Source: Branchinecta lynchi (Eukaryota; Arthropoda; Branchiopoda; Anostraca; Branchinectidae). From it: a stretch of DNA of 64,000 nucleotides. Positions 11,250 through 19,685 of the stretch are shown here, in pieces (positions within the stretch are counted from its first letter, which is position 1; every line of letters starts with the position of its first letter). The notes under the pieces were generated by a model, which made no database searches, was not told the origin of the DNA, and was given only the letters and a program-made list of their open reading frames with translations. The position numbers and the translations under genes were made by a program. The stretch is from assembly GCA_023053575.1 (NCBI GenBank), contig JAKZAP010000069.1, forward strand, positions 186,001-250,000, read 5' to 3'.

Positions 11250-12320
11250 TTATTTCATAATAAATTTTGAAAGTTCTTTTTCATAAAACCCTCCTTGAAT
11301 TAATTCCCCACTTTTGTCAGATATTTCATAAGTAATGGGAATGGTAGGTCTGATGGTTGCTATCTGAAATACTTCATCCGTATAATTAGGTAGATATCCT
11401 TTATCAAAAACACTTTTTTCTTTTTTAATTCTGACTAAATCCCCTACTTTGACGTTTCCTGTGATTTTGTAGTCATCTACTGGAGGAAACAGAGCACTAA
11501 ACACCTTTTTCTGATTAACCTTTTTACTAGCATCAACTGGTTTCATTTGTATTGAACGGTGGTACGAGTTATTATAATTACTCACAAATAAAGGTAAAAT
11601 ATCAATCCAATTAGTAGTGTTATTGTGAGTGAAATATTTCCATAACTTTTCTTTAAGCGTTCTGTTGAATCGTTCTACAATTTGCGCTTTCAATTCGCTT
11701 TCAGATGCAAACCAGTGTATACCGTTATTTTTCAAAAAAGTTTGAACATTTCTCATCACAAATTCTTTACCTTTATCAGTTTGTAGTTTCTTAGGAATTC
11801 TTTCTTTAAATATAACACTGAATGCTTTTATTATTTCAGCACCTCTTTTGTCTTTCAGAGGGATACACCAAGCATATTTACTAAAGCAATCAATAACAGT
11901 TAAAATGTAATTTGTTTTATTATTTTCTTTTTTATATTTCTGCATGTCAACTAAATCAGCTTGCCATTGCTCATCAACATAGTGAACATACACTCGCCTC
12001 CTTTCAAAGTTATGATAGGAAGGTTTGTGTAACGTATACACATTCTCATTTTGCAACACATTTTTTATTTTATCCTTGGAAACCTTAACACCATTTTCTT
12101 TTAATTTTCTGTAAATATCATCCACACCTGAATAATTAGAATAATACGTCTTTAAAATATCTGTTTCTGCGTTGAGGTTTTTTTTTAAAAAGCGATTTTT
12201 CCTCGATCCGCAAATAACACAATTCCCTTTCAGCATTGGAACATTATTTTTTTGTGACACTGCCTTAAACATTGATTCAGTGTCAGTGCTCTTTTTACAT
12301 TTCATACAATAAATGTCCAT
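11250..12320 (-). CDS. retroviral-type (rve) integrase of Polinton
   Basis: 356 residues, intact. It catalyses strand transfer of the element ends into target DNA. An N-terminal zinc ribbon is visible: Cys5-x2-Cys8 and Cys34-x2-Cys37. A helical H/K-rich linker follows, then the RNase-H-fold core with the acidic triad Asp122 (QADLVDM), Asp182 (TDKGKEF) and Glu216 (KAQIVERFNR). The C-terminus (about 275-345) has VGDLVRIKK and GGFYEKEL, typical of the SH3/chromo-like tail of these integrases. The perfect 6-bp target duplication fits this enzyme class. The start lies in CTAATAAATG, 17 bp after the protease remnant. The copy 2 homologue is frameshifted and partly duplicated. Confidence 0.93.
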   Translation of the reverse strand: MDIYCMKCKKSTDTESMFKAVSQKNNVPMLKGNCVICGSRKNRFLKKNLNAETDILKTYYSNYSGVDDIYRKLKENGVKVSKDKIKNVLQNENVYTLHKPSYHNFERRRVYVHYVDEQWQADLVDMQKYKKENNKTNYILTVIDCFSKYAWCIPLKDKRGAEIIKAFSVIFKERIPKKLQTDKGKEFVMRNVQTFLKNNGIHWFASESELKAQIVERFNRTLKEKLWKYFTHNNTTNWIDILPLFVSNYNNSYHRSIQMKPVDASKKVNQKKVFSALFPPVDDYKITGNVKVGDLVRIKKEKSVFDKGYLPNYTDEVFQIATIRPTIPITYEISDKSGELIQGGFYEKELSKFIMK

Positions 12321-12337
12321 TTATTAGAAAACAATTT

Positions 12338-12683
12338 TTATAAACGAAAAGCTACCAACTTCATTTTGCGCTTAATGTAGGAAATACAGTGAAGTCCACA
12401 GTTTAATTCATCTATATTTTGAACAGCGAGATTTTCATAAGCTATTTTTTTTCTTTGAAGTTCTTAGATATTTAATTATTTCTTTTCCTGGGGGAATACC
12501 GAAAGAATCAAAAAATTCTACATAGGGGGATTCAGGTAGATTACAATAGGCAACCCAATGTGTTCCAGGCATTCCGAGTTTATCATAATTAATGACACCG
12601 CATTCCGAATCGTTTATATGTTTGGGTAGCGTATCTAAAGAGAAAACACCTCGAAACTGTGGTATACTCCCTAATGCATCCAT
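12338..12683 (-). pseudogene. adenain-like cysteine protease, truncated by frameshift (copy 1)
   Basis: Open from MDALG to about 12435, showing the family signatures ECGVINYD, GTHWVAY (catalytic His) and FFDSFG (acidic residue). A run of eight T near 12447, where copy 2 has seven, then shifts the frame. The segment with the expected Gln and the CGLHC nucleophile Cys (down to 12338) is out of frame. In copy 2 the same protease is a single ORF fused to the pVI-like protein. Adenain-type proteases process capsid and core proteins during virion maturation. This copy is unlikely to be active. Confidence 0.85.
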
Positions 12684-12706
12684 AATATCAAAATTGGTTA
12701 GAGGTC

Positions 12707-13276
12707 CTACTTTACTTTTGCTTCTTTTTTGATGTCCCCGTTTTTTGACTTCCTAGGCCTTCCACGTACCCCATGACCGACAACTCTTTGTGTTCCAGGA
12801 AGTGTAAGCGCTCCACCTGTGTTGACATCATCGGTTTTTTCCTTCTTAGGTCTACCACGTACCCCATTACCGGTAACTTTTTGTGTTCCAGGAAGTTTTA
12901 GCGCACCACCTGTGTTGGTCATTTTATCCATAATTTTCTTACCAGCGAATGTACCCAAAGCAGCAGCACCACTTGTTAAAGCTGCCTTACCAAGGGTAAT
13001 TGCTAGCGGTATTAAAAATGGAAGTAATCCACCTTTTTGAATCGCTTCTCTCATCTGCTTGTATGATACATCAATATCACAACCCTTATTATTCATTTTA
13101 CAGGTTTCAATTTTATCAATTTGTCGTTTACTTAAAAGTAACTTAACTGGTTCTCGTTCATTTTGTCTACTATGACTAACACGTATCTGACATTTTTGTT
13201 TAGCATCAAAGCATTTCTTCAGCTTTCCTTTCTGAAGCTTTGACAAATAAACTGTATACTCCATTGTTTCAACCAT
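12707..13276 (-). CDS. pVI/pX-like membrane-active or core protein with AT-hook repeats
   Basis: 189 residues. Two copies of an LSK-x-Q basic element open the protein (about residues 11 and 48). Then follow a long hydrophobic glycine/alanine-rich segment (82-112, GGLLPFLIP onward), as in membrane-lytic or core proteins of adenovirus-like elements. Two tandem ~30-residue repeats start TGGAL and end in AT-hook-like GRPKK (141-145) and GRPRK (172-176). In copy 2 only one TGGAL unit remains and the frame runs straight into the protease; here the frames separate just after the second repeat. Role (DNA condensation, membrane disruption) is inference. Start in CCCTAATAAATG. Confidence 0.7.
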   Translation of the reverse strand: MVETMEYTVYLSKLQKGKLKKCFDAKQKCQIRVSHSRQNEREPVKLLLSKRQIDKIETCKMNNKGCDIDVSYKQMREAIQKGGLLPFLIPLAITLGKAALTSGAAALGTFAGKKIMDKMTNTGGALKLPGTQKVTGNGVRGRPKKEKTDDVNTGGALTLPGTQRVVGHGVRGRPRKSKNGDIKKEAKVK

Positions 13277-13306
13277 TTATTAGGGAATTAATTTATCTTA
13301 TAAAAT
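13277..13306 (-). promoter_or_regulatory. start signature before pVI-like gene
   Basis: Minus strand reads TTTTATAAGATAAATTAATT, then CCCTAATAA joined to ATG. This matches the TIR-gene signature closely, including the CCC before TAATAAATG. Confidence 0.5.
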
Positions 13307-13921
13307 TTATTTACCAGCCATCATTTTTTCTATTCTGGTAACGAATGGTTTGTCAACAGGTTTTAGCTCTAGCTCTAGAAGCCTTTTTAAAATATTTACT
13401 ACTGCTCTTTCAATATTATCGATACGAGTTTTTTGACCAGCAATCTTTCCTTCAATTATACCGTTATGGGTGTGTTGCCCAAGAAGCTTTTTGTCATAAT
13501 CTAAAAGATTCATAGTTAACGTTGCTAAATTAACAGCATCATTTTTGTTTCTAGGGTTTTGAACATTTGTTATCAACTTGTTTTCAGCGTTAATCTCTTT
13601 ATCATTAACTCGAACTATTTCTTTTACAAATAACCCTTTATCTTTGTTCCTTACCAACGAATTATCAGGAGAATCATCTATCGCAGTTAATCTGTTGATA
13701 TCTTCGCTAAAGTATTGGTTGGCTTGCACTTGTCCTGCAGTCATTTGTTCTTTAAATTGATTCATAATCACAGTCATAGATCTTAAGCTAATAGCATCCT
13801 TGTCTGCCTTGGCATCACCTAAATTTATAATTCGTCTATCATGTAGGTTAATGTTACCATTTTCATCAGTAACTTTCGATTCGTTACTAACATTTTTTCC
13901 AACACTACCAAATTTATTCAT
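13307..13921 (-). CDS. fibre-like protein (phage/virus spike-type repeats)
   Basis: 204 residues. Two segments share one pattern: residues 28-48 (DRRIINLGDAKADKDAISL) and 114-132 (NKLITNVQNPRNKNDAVNL). Both read as I-x-N-(L/V)-x-(D/N)-x5-4-DA-(I/V)-x-L. Such segments are frequent in trimeric tail-fibre and spike proteins of phages and viruses. Between and after them are predicted coiled-coil stretches, ending in a Leu/Val-rich helix (about 160-190). A trimeric fibre or spike anchored at the penton is a reasonable hypothesis, but no database search was possible. Copy 2 has a 207-aa version with several substitutions concentrated before residue 90. Start in ATAATAAATG. Confidence 0.55.
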   Translation of the reverse strand: MNKFGSVGKNVSNESKVTDENGNINLHDRRIINLGDAKADKDAISLRSMTVIMNQFKEQMTAGQVQANQYFSEDINRLTAIDDSPDNSLVRNKDKGLFVKEIVRVNDKEINAENKLITNVQNPRNKNDAVNLATLTMNLLDYDKKLLGQHTHNGIIEGKIAGQKTRIDNIERAVVNILKRLLELELKPVDKPFVTRIEKMMAGK

Positions 13922-13937
13922 TTATTATAGAAATAAA

Positions 13938-14615
13938 TTATCCGGTAAATTTTTCAAAGTTTTTCCTGTACTTAAGGGTTTTATTTTTTATTTTTAAATC
14001 TATGAAGAAAAAACCGTAGCCCTTGGTTGCCGTCTCGAATTGTTTGAGAAATTTTTCATTGTCTATACTGGATACATGGCTTTGTCTTATTAATTTTACT
14101 TCTTTTGGATTAGAACACTGAAAGAATGCAAAATAATTGCACTGGAGCCTTACCACCTTTGGCGTTTTATGATAGCTCTGTGACAAGTAAATAATTGAAG
14201 CATTTTTCTTTCTTCCTCGTATGAATAAGTCTTCTATTTTCTTCTGGTCTTTTTCAGTGACAAAATCGTCAAAGATAATCAAGTTTTGGTACTCAGGGTC
14301 TAAGTCGTCAACATCGACAATATCATCAAGATTGTTACTTACTGTTAAGACTTTCGATTTGCATTGTGACTCCAAAGTGGTTAAATTGGTTATAAGGTCT
14401 TGATATTTATCTTCTTCAAGATCTTTAGCATACAAGTATATTCGGTTGAAACAAAGATATTCATAAATTAAATTCAAAAGAAGGTTTGTTTTCCCTGTTC
14501 CAGAACTACCACAAATTAAGAGTCTGAATGGCCACTGAGGTGCAAGGTCGTGCTTATTCTGATAAGTGTTCTTTTCACTAAAGTCATAGACTTTGATTGG
14601 AGCCTTTTCATTCAT
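13938..14615 (-). CDS. A32-type genome-packaging ATPase (FtsK/HerA superfamily)
   Basis: 225 residues, intact in both copies. Walker A is GSSGTGKT at residues 36-43, preceded by the beta strand FRLLIC. Walker B is NLIIFDDF at 111-118. SIIYLSQSYHKTPKVVR is the sensor-like segment typical of Polinton and poxvirus A32-like packaging ATPases. The enzyme pumps DNA into the capsid. It lies between the fibre-like gene and the 21-bp repeat spacer, downstream of PolB. Start in CTAAATAAATG. Confidence 0.93.
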   Translation of the reverse strand: MNEKAPIKVYDFSEKNTYQNKHDLAPQWPFRLLICGSSGTGKTNLLLNLIYEYLCFNRIYLYAKDLEEDKYQDLITNLTTLESQCKSKVLTVSNNLDDIVDVDDLDPEYQNLIIFDDFVTEKDQKKIEDLFIRGRKKNASIIYLSQSYHKTPKVVRLQCNYFAFFQCSNPKEVKLIRQSHVSSIDNEKFLKQFETATKGYGFFFIDLKIKNKTLKYRKNFEKFTG

Positions 14616-14645
14616 TTATTTAGGAAGAATTTTTCATTATAAGAT

Positions 14646-14873
14646 TTACTTGAGTATTCTAAGTATATACTTGAATTTATTAAGTAGGTACTTGAAGTTT
14701 TGAAGTGGGTACTTGAATTTTTTAAGTAGGTACTTGAAGTTTTTAAGTAGGTACTTGAAGTTTTTAAGTAGGGACTTGAAGTTTTGAAGTTTTTAAGTAG
14801 GTACTTGAATTTTTTAAGTAGGAACTTGAAGTTTTGAAGTAGGTACTTGATTTTTTTAAGTAGGTACTTGAAT
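14646..14873. repeat. 21-bp tandem repeat between ATPase and PolB (copy 1, about 11 units)
   Basis: Degenerate tandem units with core AAGTAGGTACTTGAA followed by a T-run, periods about 19-21 bp. The core is an imperfect inverted repeat (AAGTA-GG-TACTT). It ends at the PolB stop and begins near the ATPase leader. Copy 2 has an expanded, much more regular version. Confidence 0.9.
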
Positions 14874-17800
14874 TTAATGTTTATAACCTAAAGGCAAAGT
14901 TGTAAATTTATCGCTTGATACTATCCTTTTATCATCCTTAGGATCCAACGCTTTTTTATTCTGCTCTTCTAGAAACATATTGTGCTTGTATGATCTTAAG
15001 TTATACTGGGTTATAGAAAGGTTTTCCGTTTTACCAAACAGTACATCCTTATAGTTTTGAATCGTAATTTTATCTTTAACTATATTGGTTTTTATTCCTT
15101 TCAGTTTTTTGCTAGCTTTTGAAGGGTCTTGGTTGTCCTTTAAATAAGCATATACTTTTGATCGTAATCCAACAAACTCTGTCATAACCTGTCCACCTAA
15201 TTCATCTTTCATCATTCCTATCACTTTCTTATTTACATTAGGAAACCTATATGGATTATCTTTCGCATAATCAGATGTATCGAACCTCTCATTCAAATCC
15301 TGTTTGATATCTTGATAAAAATCTTCAGTTCTAATATCATATATGAAAGAATCAGTGTCCATATAACACAAATCAATTTTATCTCCATATTTAGGCTTCA
15401 TATAATCATAATGGAATTCATACATCAATAACTTGGATAGTTCCAATACAGCAAAGCCGATATACATTGGTTTGTCTAATTTTATCTTTTCCTTTGACAT
15501 TCTTGCTACTGAAAAGTTTTCACTGAATATTATTTCAGATTTAAAGTTGGGTTTCTTTATTATTTTTTCTCTTGTTGCATCATCCGTTATTATTTCCATA
15601 TCCGCTCGCTTCCTTACGTTTTCCATAGTTTTTCCAAAGCAAGCATTATTCATAAGCTTAAAGAAATCCTTTTCAAAATCATTTGTACCTTTAGTTCTAA
15701 GTGCTGTGTTGTGGTCTATATATCCTTTTAAGTAAGCACTTTCAGTGAATCCTAGTATTCTGTGTACTCTCTTCAATATCAAACCTTTTTGTAAATAAAA
15801 TTCTAGATTCCTGTGGTGAACTACATAGTTGGTTTTATCTAATACTGTGGTACATAGCTTACCGTTAAAGTGTTCGGGTGCTAATGGTAAATCCTTGTGT
15901 AATTCGTGTAGTTCTTTTGGATATTCTAAATCTACCTCATATATAGCACCCACATCTTGTCTCACCGACTTAATCGTAATCACCGAATTGATATGACTTT
16001 TCAGATGGTTGTAATACTCGATTGATTCGTATTCATTCCTTTCTTTCAAATCATCCGGTATGGAAATGAATTGGAAATCATTCGCTGGTAAATTCTGCGA
16101 CATCGCCCACCCATATAAATTATTAGCGTCTAAATACATTAAATAATTAGATGGTTTATGCTTATTATAATCACTTGTATATTTATTATTTGCTTTTGCG
16201 TATCTTTTTATACATTGGGATACACCACCTCTTATCCCCTTTTCAATGAATGTATACATGTCTTCCTTCGAGAATAGTGGTAGTTCTACTTTTGAATGCT
16301 TTAAGAAAGAATCCCATGTCAACCCAGGAGCTGAGAAGTAATGAAGTGGATCCAGATCATAATTATGTATACACACATTTCTGAAATTCTCCACAACATC
16401 TGATAGAATTAACACATCACTTTTTAGGTACAACTTGGTATAATCAAGTAATGTTTTACAGTTAAATTGTTTCCATATAGATACCGCTCTTTTATAATCA
16501 CTTTTGTCAATACCTTTCCCTGTCAACCTAGAATAAAAGCTTTCTATTGGTGGTAACTTTGTACATTTCATTTTATCGAAACTATCTACGAATTCATAGG
16601 GATACACCCCTTTTTTAATTATTTCTTTGAATTCATCGTCATTTTTGAAGCTGTTAGATGTGTACTTGAAATTCTGTCTTAGATGATTACAAGGTACTTT
16701 GCAATCACATGTTGCTAAATTTGCTGATAGTTTGTCTAAAGATGAAGCCATAAATCTAATTGAATCTATAAACCGCATCTCATATTTTATTTCCGTATCC
16801 GCTTTTGTAATACTTATTGATTTCGAGAATGAGATGAAACTTTCTGCACTTTCAAAAATTCCGTTATCAGGTATCAATTCTCTAACAAATAAATGAGAAT
16901 CATATTTTGATAAATTATGCATTACTACCGGGATATGCCTAGGAATCCTGTATTTCATATTACATTCAGCATGAGCAAATCCCCTATCTTCTCCTGTCAT
17001 GTGGTCGTGATCAAAGTGAGGATTTTCAGTAATTTCAGTTGTACAGATATGACAAGTCTTATTCATTAGATTTTTCCATTTTTCGGTAATTTCTGCATTG
17101 GTATAAGTATGGTTTCTTTGTCTGCTTTCATATTTGTTTGCAATTTCTGTGGATACTTTTGTAACGGTTTTAACAAAATGTTTTGCAGCGTCTTCACCGA
17201 AATAGTCATAGTATTTGTTCTGGTTTGTATCAAAGGAACAGCATACCTGAAACCCGTAAGCAAATGGTTTCTGTTTGGCCACTTTTATTGTTTTCTTCCC
17301 GTTTACCTGATTGTATTCTTCGTTATAAGACTCAAAGTCTGCTATTATGCAATAAGGTACTTTCATTTGTTTTGCAATATTTTTATATTGTATACTTGAA
17401 CCTTCAGGAGGCATTATTATATCAGGATCTTCGCAATTATTTTTACTTTCATGTTTTTCAAAGCATTCTTCCTTCTTAAAATGCCTTCCGCAATAAGTGC
17501 AGAGGTATGTCTTTGTTTTCTTTTTAGATATTTGAGGACCAACTAATCTGCTCAGATCCTTTACCAGTACATAATGATTATCGAAATATAATAAATTAAT
17601 AACATGTTTAGCTGTTTTGCCATTGATTGTACTTTTTAGTATATGACTTCTGATAATTTTCTCTTTTTCAATTTGAAATAAACAAATCTTAATGTTGTAT
17701 CTATTTTCAAATTTGTGTATATCTTTAGTATCCATTGGGAAGTTGGTAACCCCTTCGAAATCAAATTCGTTCTCATATTGTTTATATTTCGAAATTCTTT

Positions 17801-18950
17801 CCGGATGATCCTTAGCTGGATGTAGATTTGCTAAGATAGACCAAAGGAAACATTTCTGGTCGTTATTTTCAATATTCAAGCAAGATCTTTTATTTTTTAC
17901 GAAATCTGGCAGTATTTTAAACGTTCCTCCCATGTAAGATTCTATTCGTGTCATCCTATAATCAATTCCTTCATACCGACTAAATTGTAGCCCAGATCGA
18001 GGGGTATTACTTAAAGAACTAAGTCTCTTGTTATTATCATTCAAATGATTATGAGTAAGAATGCTATTTTTATTTAAAATCCAAGAAGTACTGTTGTAAT
18101 ACACTACTACTTCTTCATCATTCTCCTGTCGATGGAAAATAACACGAGTTACGAACTGAACTCTATATTGATAAAGTTCATTCATCCGCCGCTGTAAATC
18201 GGCGAAAGTAAAAGCAATAAGAGTATGTTCATCTCTTCCATTGCTTTCAACTGATACGTTTACAGTGAATATATTTTCACTTTCCCTAGAGATAGTAGGT
18301 TGTTCTTCTTCTTCAGTTCTAAATAAATGATTAGGAATTAATTTTTCTACTTGGATTTTTTTCTTATTTATGAAGAGAGTTGATAAACCAATTGGTTTCT
18401 GTCTACTGTTATCACGTCTTTCTGTTTGATCTCTTATGATATCTCTATTTTTCTGTACGGAATCTTTATGTTTGGTAATAATATTATTATAGTATTCTTC
18501 AACCTTTTGTATGACTTCTTCTCGGTTTCCGCGAGTTGATAGGTTCTTGTTTTTCAGAAATTTCTTTAATTCGCTTGTCTCTTTTTCTTTGTTATCATTG
18601 TATTCTTGTTTTAGTTTTGTAATGGTGATATTATTTTCTCTTATCTCATCTTCCAGAATGGTTCGTAATCTCGGTTCTGGTTTGTAGTCGGATGGTCTGT
18701 TCTTATTATGAGTTCTTTCGTTTCTGCGTTCAATTTTAATTTTATCTTCAGCTATCAAAATATACTTATTAAGATGGTTTATTATATTATTTGTTATTTC
18801 ATGTTTCTTAGCTCCATTTGTTTTGATTTTATTAATTTTCGCATAAGTCCGCAGTTCATTATATGTGTATAGCGATAATCTTTGTATAACCGCTTTGTTG
18901 TTTGATATAACCTTTTTACAAAGCTGAATAACCTCTGCAGTATTCATCAT
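14874..18950 (-). CDS. protein-primed family B DNA polymerase (Polinton pPolB)
   Basis: 1358 residues, a usual size for the family; replicates the element. N-terminal SAP-like helices (about 22-62), then a basic coiled-coil region. C2H2 zinc finger CTYCGRHF with later His and Cys (482-507). Exonuclease motif ADFESY (534-540). A Cys/His/Asp-rich endonuclease VII/HNH-like insertion with CHIC and HFDHDHMTG (632-669), then exonuclease segment HNLSKYDSHLF. Polymerase motif A DANNLYGW (941-948), motif B MNNACFGKT (from 1100), motif C YMDTDS (1196-1201). All catalytic signatures are present, so this copy could encode an active enzyme. Start in CCCCTATTAAATG. It diverges from the plus-strand membrane-protein gene. 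Confidence 0.96.
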   Translation of the reverse strand: MMNTAEVIQLCKKVISNNKAVIQRLSLYTYNELRTYAKINKIKTNGAKKHEITNNIINHLNKYILIAEDKIKIERRNERTHNKNRPSDYKPEPRLRTILEDEIRENNITITKLKQEYNDNKEKETSELKKFLKNKNLSTRGNREEVIQKVEEYYNNIITKHKDSVQKNRDIIRDQTERRDNSRQKPIGLSTLFINKKKIQVEKLIPNHLFRTEEEEQPTISRESENIFTVNVSVESNGRDEHTLIAFTFADLQRRMNELYQYRVQFVTRVIFHRQENDEEVVVYYNSTSWILNKNSILTHNHLNDNNKRLSSLSNTPRSGLQFSRYEGIDYRMTRIESYMGGTFKILPDFVKNKRSCLNIENNDQKCFLWSILANLHPAKDHPERISKYKQYENEFDFEGVTNFPMDTKDIHKFENRYNIKICLFQIEKEKIIRSHILKSTINGKTAKHVINLLYFDNHYVLVKDLSRLVGPQISKKKTKTYLCTYCGRHFKKEECFEKHESKNNCEDPDIIMPPEGSSIQYKNIAKQMKVPYCIIADFESYNEEYNQVNGKKTIKVAKQKPFAYGFQVCCSFDTNQNKYYDYFGEDAAKHFVKTVTKVSTEIANKYESRQRNHTYTNAEITEKWKNLMNKTCHICTTEITENPHFDHDHMTGEDRGFAHAECNMKYRIPRHIPVVMHNLSKYDSHLFVRELIPDNGIFESAESFISFSKSISITKADTEIKYEMRFIDSIRFMASSLDKLSANLATCDCKVPCNHLRQNFKYTSNSFKNDDEFKEIIKKGVYPYEFVDSFDKMKCTKLPPIESFYSRLTGKGIDKSDYKRAVSIWKQFNCKTLLDYTKLYLKSDVLILSDVVENFRNVCIHNYDLDPLHYFSAPGLTWDSFLKHSKVELPLFSKEDMYTFIEKGIRGGVSQCIKRYAKANNKYTSDYNKHKPSNYLMYLDANNLYGWAMSQNLPANDFQFISIPDDLKERNEYESIEYYNHLKSHINSVITIKSVRQDVGAIYEVDLEYPKELHELHKDLPLAPEHFNGKLCTTVLDKTNYVVHHRNLEFYLQKGLILKRVHRILGFTESAYLKGYIDHNTALRTKGTNDFEKDFFKLMNNACFGKTMENVRKRADMEIITDDATREKIIKKPNFKSEIIFSENFSVARMSKEKIKLDKPMYIGFAVLELSKLLMYEFHYDYMKPKYGDKIDLCYMDTDSFIYDIRTEDFYQDIKQDLNERFDTSDYAKDNPYRFPNVNKKVIGMMKDELGGQVMTEFVGLRSKVYAYLKDNQDPSKASKKLKGIKTNIVKDKITIQNYKDVLFGKTENLSITQYNLRSYKHNMFLEEQNKKALDPKDDKRIVSSDKFTTLPLGYKH

Positions 18951-19174
18951 TTAATAGGGGAACATTTTTATTAATAAATTTCTCCCGTCTGAGTTTTGTC
19001 AGCCGTAAAGAAAAGCACTGGTTTCAGTATGCGTTTCACAGAGCAAGCGCTGTCTATATTCTCTCCAATCAGTCAAGAAAGATTCCGTACAGTTTAGCAG
19101 GTGGTGGATGTGTTCCGAATCGCGAACCTTTCATTCAATCAAATAATTTCTGAAACAATTTTATTACATAATAA
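18951..19174. promoter_or_regulatory. divergent promoter region between PolB and the membrane-protein gene
   Basis: 224 bp with no ORF. At the left edge, read on the minus strand, is TTTATTAATAAAAATGTTCC then CCTATTAAATG. At the right edge, on the plus strand, is AAACAATTTTATTACATAATAAATG. Both gene starts therefore carry the TAAATG signature. The middle is more mixed in composition. The same region in copy 2 (63067-63290) is almost identical. Confidence 0.5.
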
Positions 19175-19495
19175 ATGGAAGAATTAGAAAAGAAAATGTA
19201 TGTTTACCGTCGCAGTTACAAGTACTACAATCGTATAAGTAATAGCTTACTTGTATCCAAATTCCTCTTTTCGGCAGCAGGAATGTCTGCGTTTCTAGTG
19301 CTACCTTTAGCTTCTTTAAGTTTGGGTGCTGTTATCATCGAAATAATTGAAAAGCAGTTAAGCATTGCTGATAGAAAAGCAGAATTTAGGACTATTTATG
19401 ATTTTTATACTGAGTTGTTGTCAATGCTAAAATGCGGACAGTTAACAATTGAGGAGGTAATTCAGAGAGAAACAGAGATGCGTAAAACCTTTTGA
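19175..19495 (+). CDS. small membrane protein, truncated in copy 1
   Basis: 106 codons, the only plus-strand gene of the core module. A basic Tyr-rich N-terminus (residues 5-25) is followed by a hydrophobic segment of about 30 residues (28-60, FLFSAAGMSAFLVLPLASL onward), likely one or two membrane spans. A Lys/Glu-rich helical tail contains LTIEEVIQRE. Short proteins with an AG-rich membrane stretch and an acidic tail are common Polinton accessories; function unknown. Compared with copy 2 (139 aa), a C-to-T change turns CGA into TGA after RKTF and removes about 32 residues. Confidence 0.65.
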   Translation: MEELEKKMYVYRRSYKYYNRISNSLLVSKFLFSAAGMSAFLVLPLASLSLGAVIIEIIEKQLSIADRKAEFRTIYDFYTELLSMLKCGQLTIEEVIQRETEMRKTF

Positions 19496-19685
19496 TTTTT
19501 TCCTCGCGAAAAATACATGAAACAAGTCCGTCTGAATGGCTATAAAAATTGCAAGAATACATCAATAGTTCAGAAGAATGTTCCACCAGTGTGACTCTTC
19601 ACACATAACCACCACCTAGCAACAAAATCTAGCTTATAACTCAATCAATGAAACACCAATTTATTGAGAAAACTTAATTCAACAT
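19496..19685. other. gap after truncated membrane-protein gene
   Basis: Holds the untranslated remainder of the membrane-protein gene (to about 19550). Copy 2 stops aligning here. The rest is AT-rich sequence with no recognisable feature. Confidence 0.6.

Noticed and set aside
15433..15735. 100-codon plus-strand ORF inside PolB (also at 59560-59862)
   Set aside because: Antisense shadow of the polymerase motif region, conserved only because PolB is.
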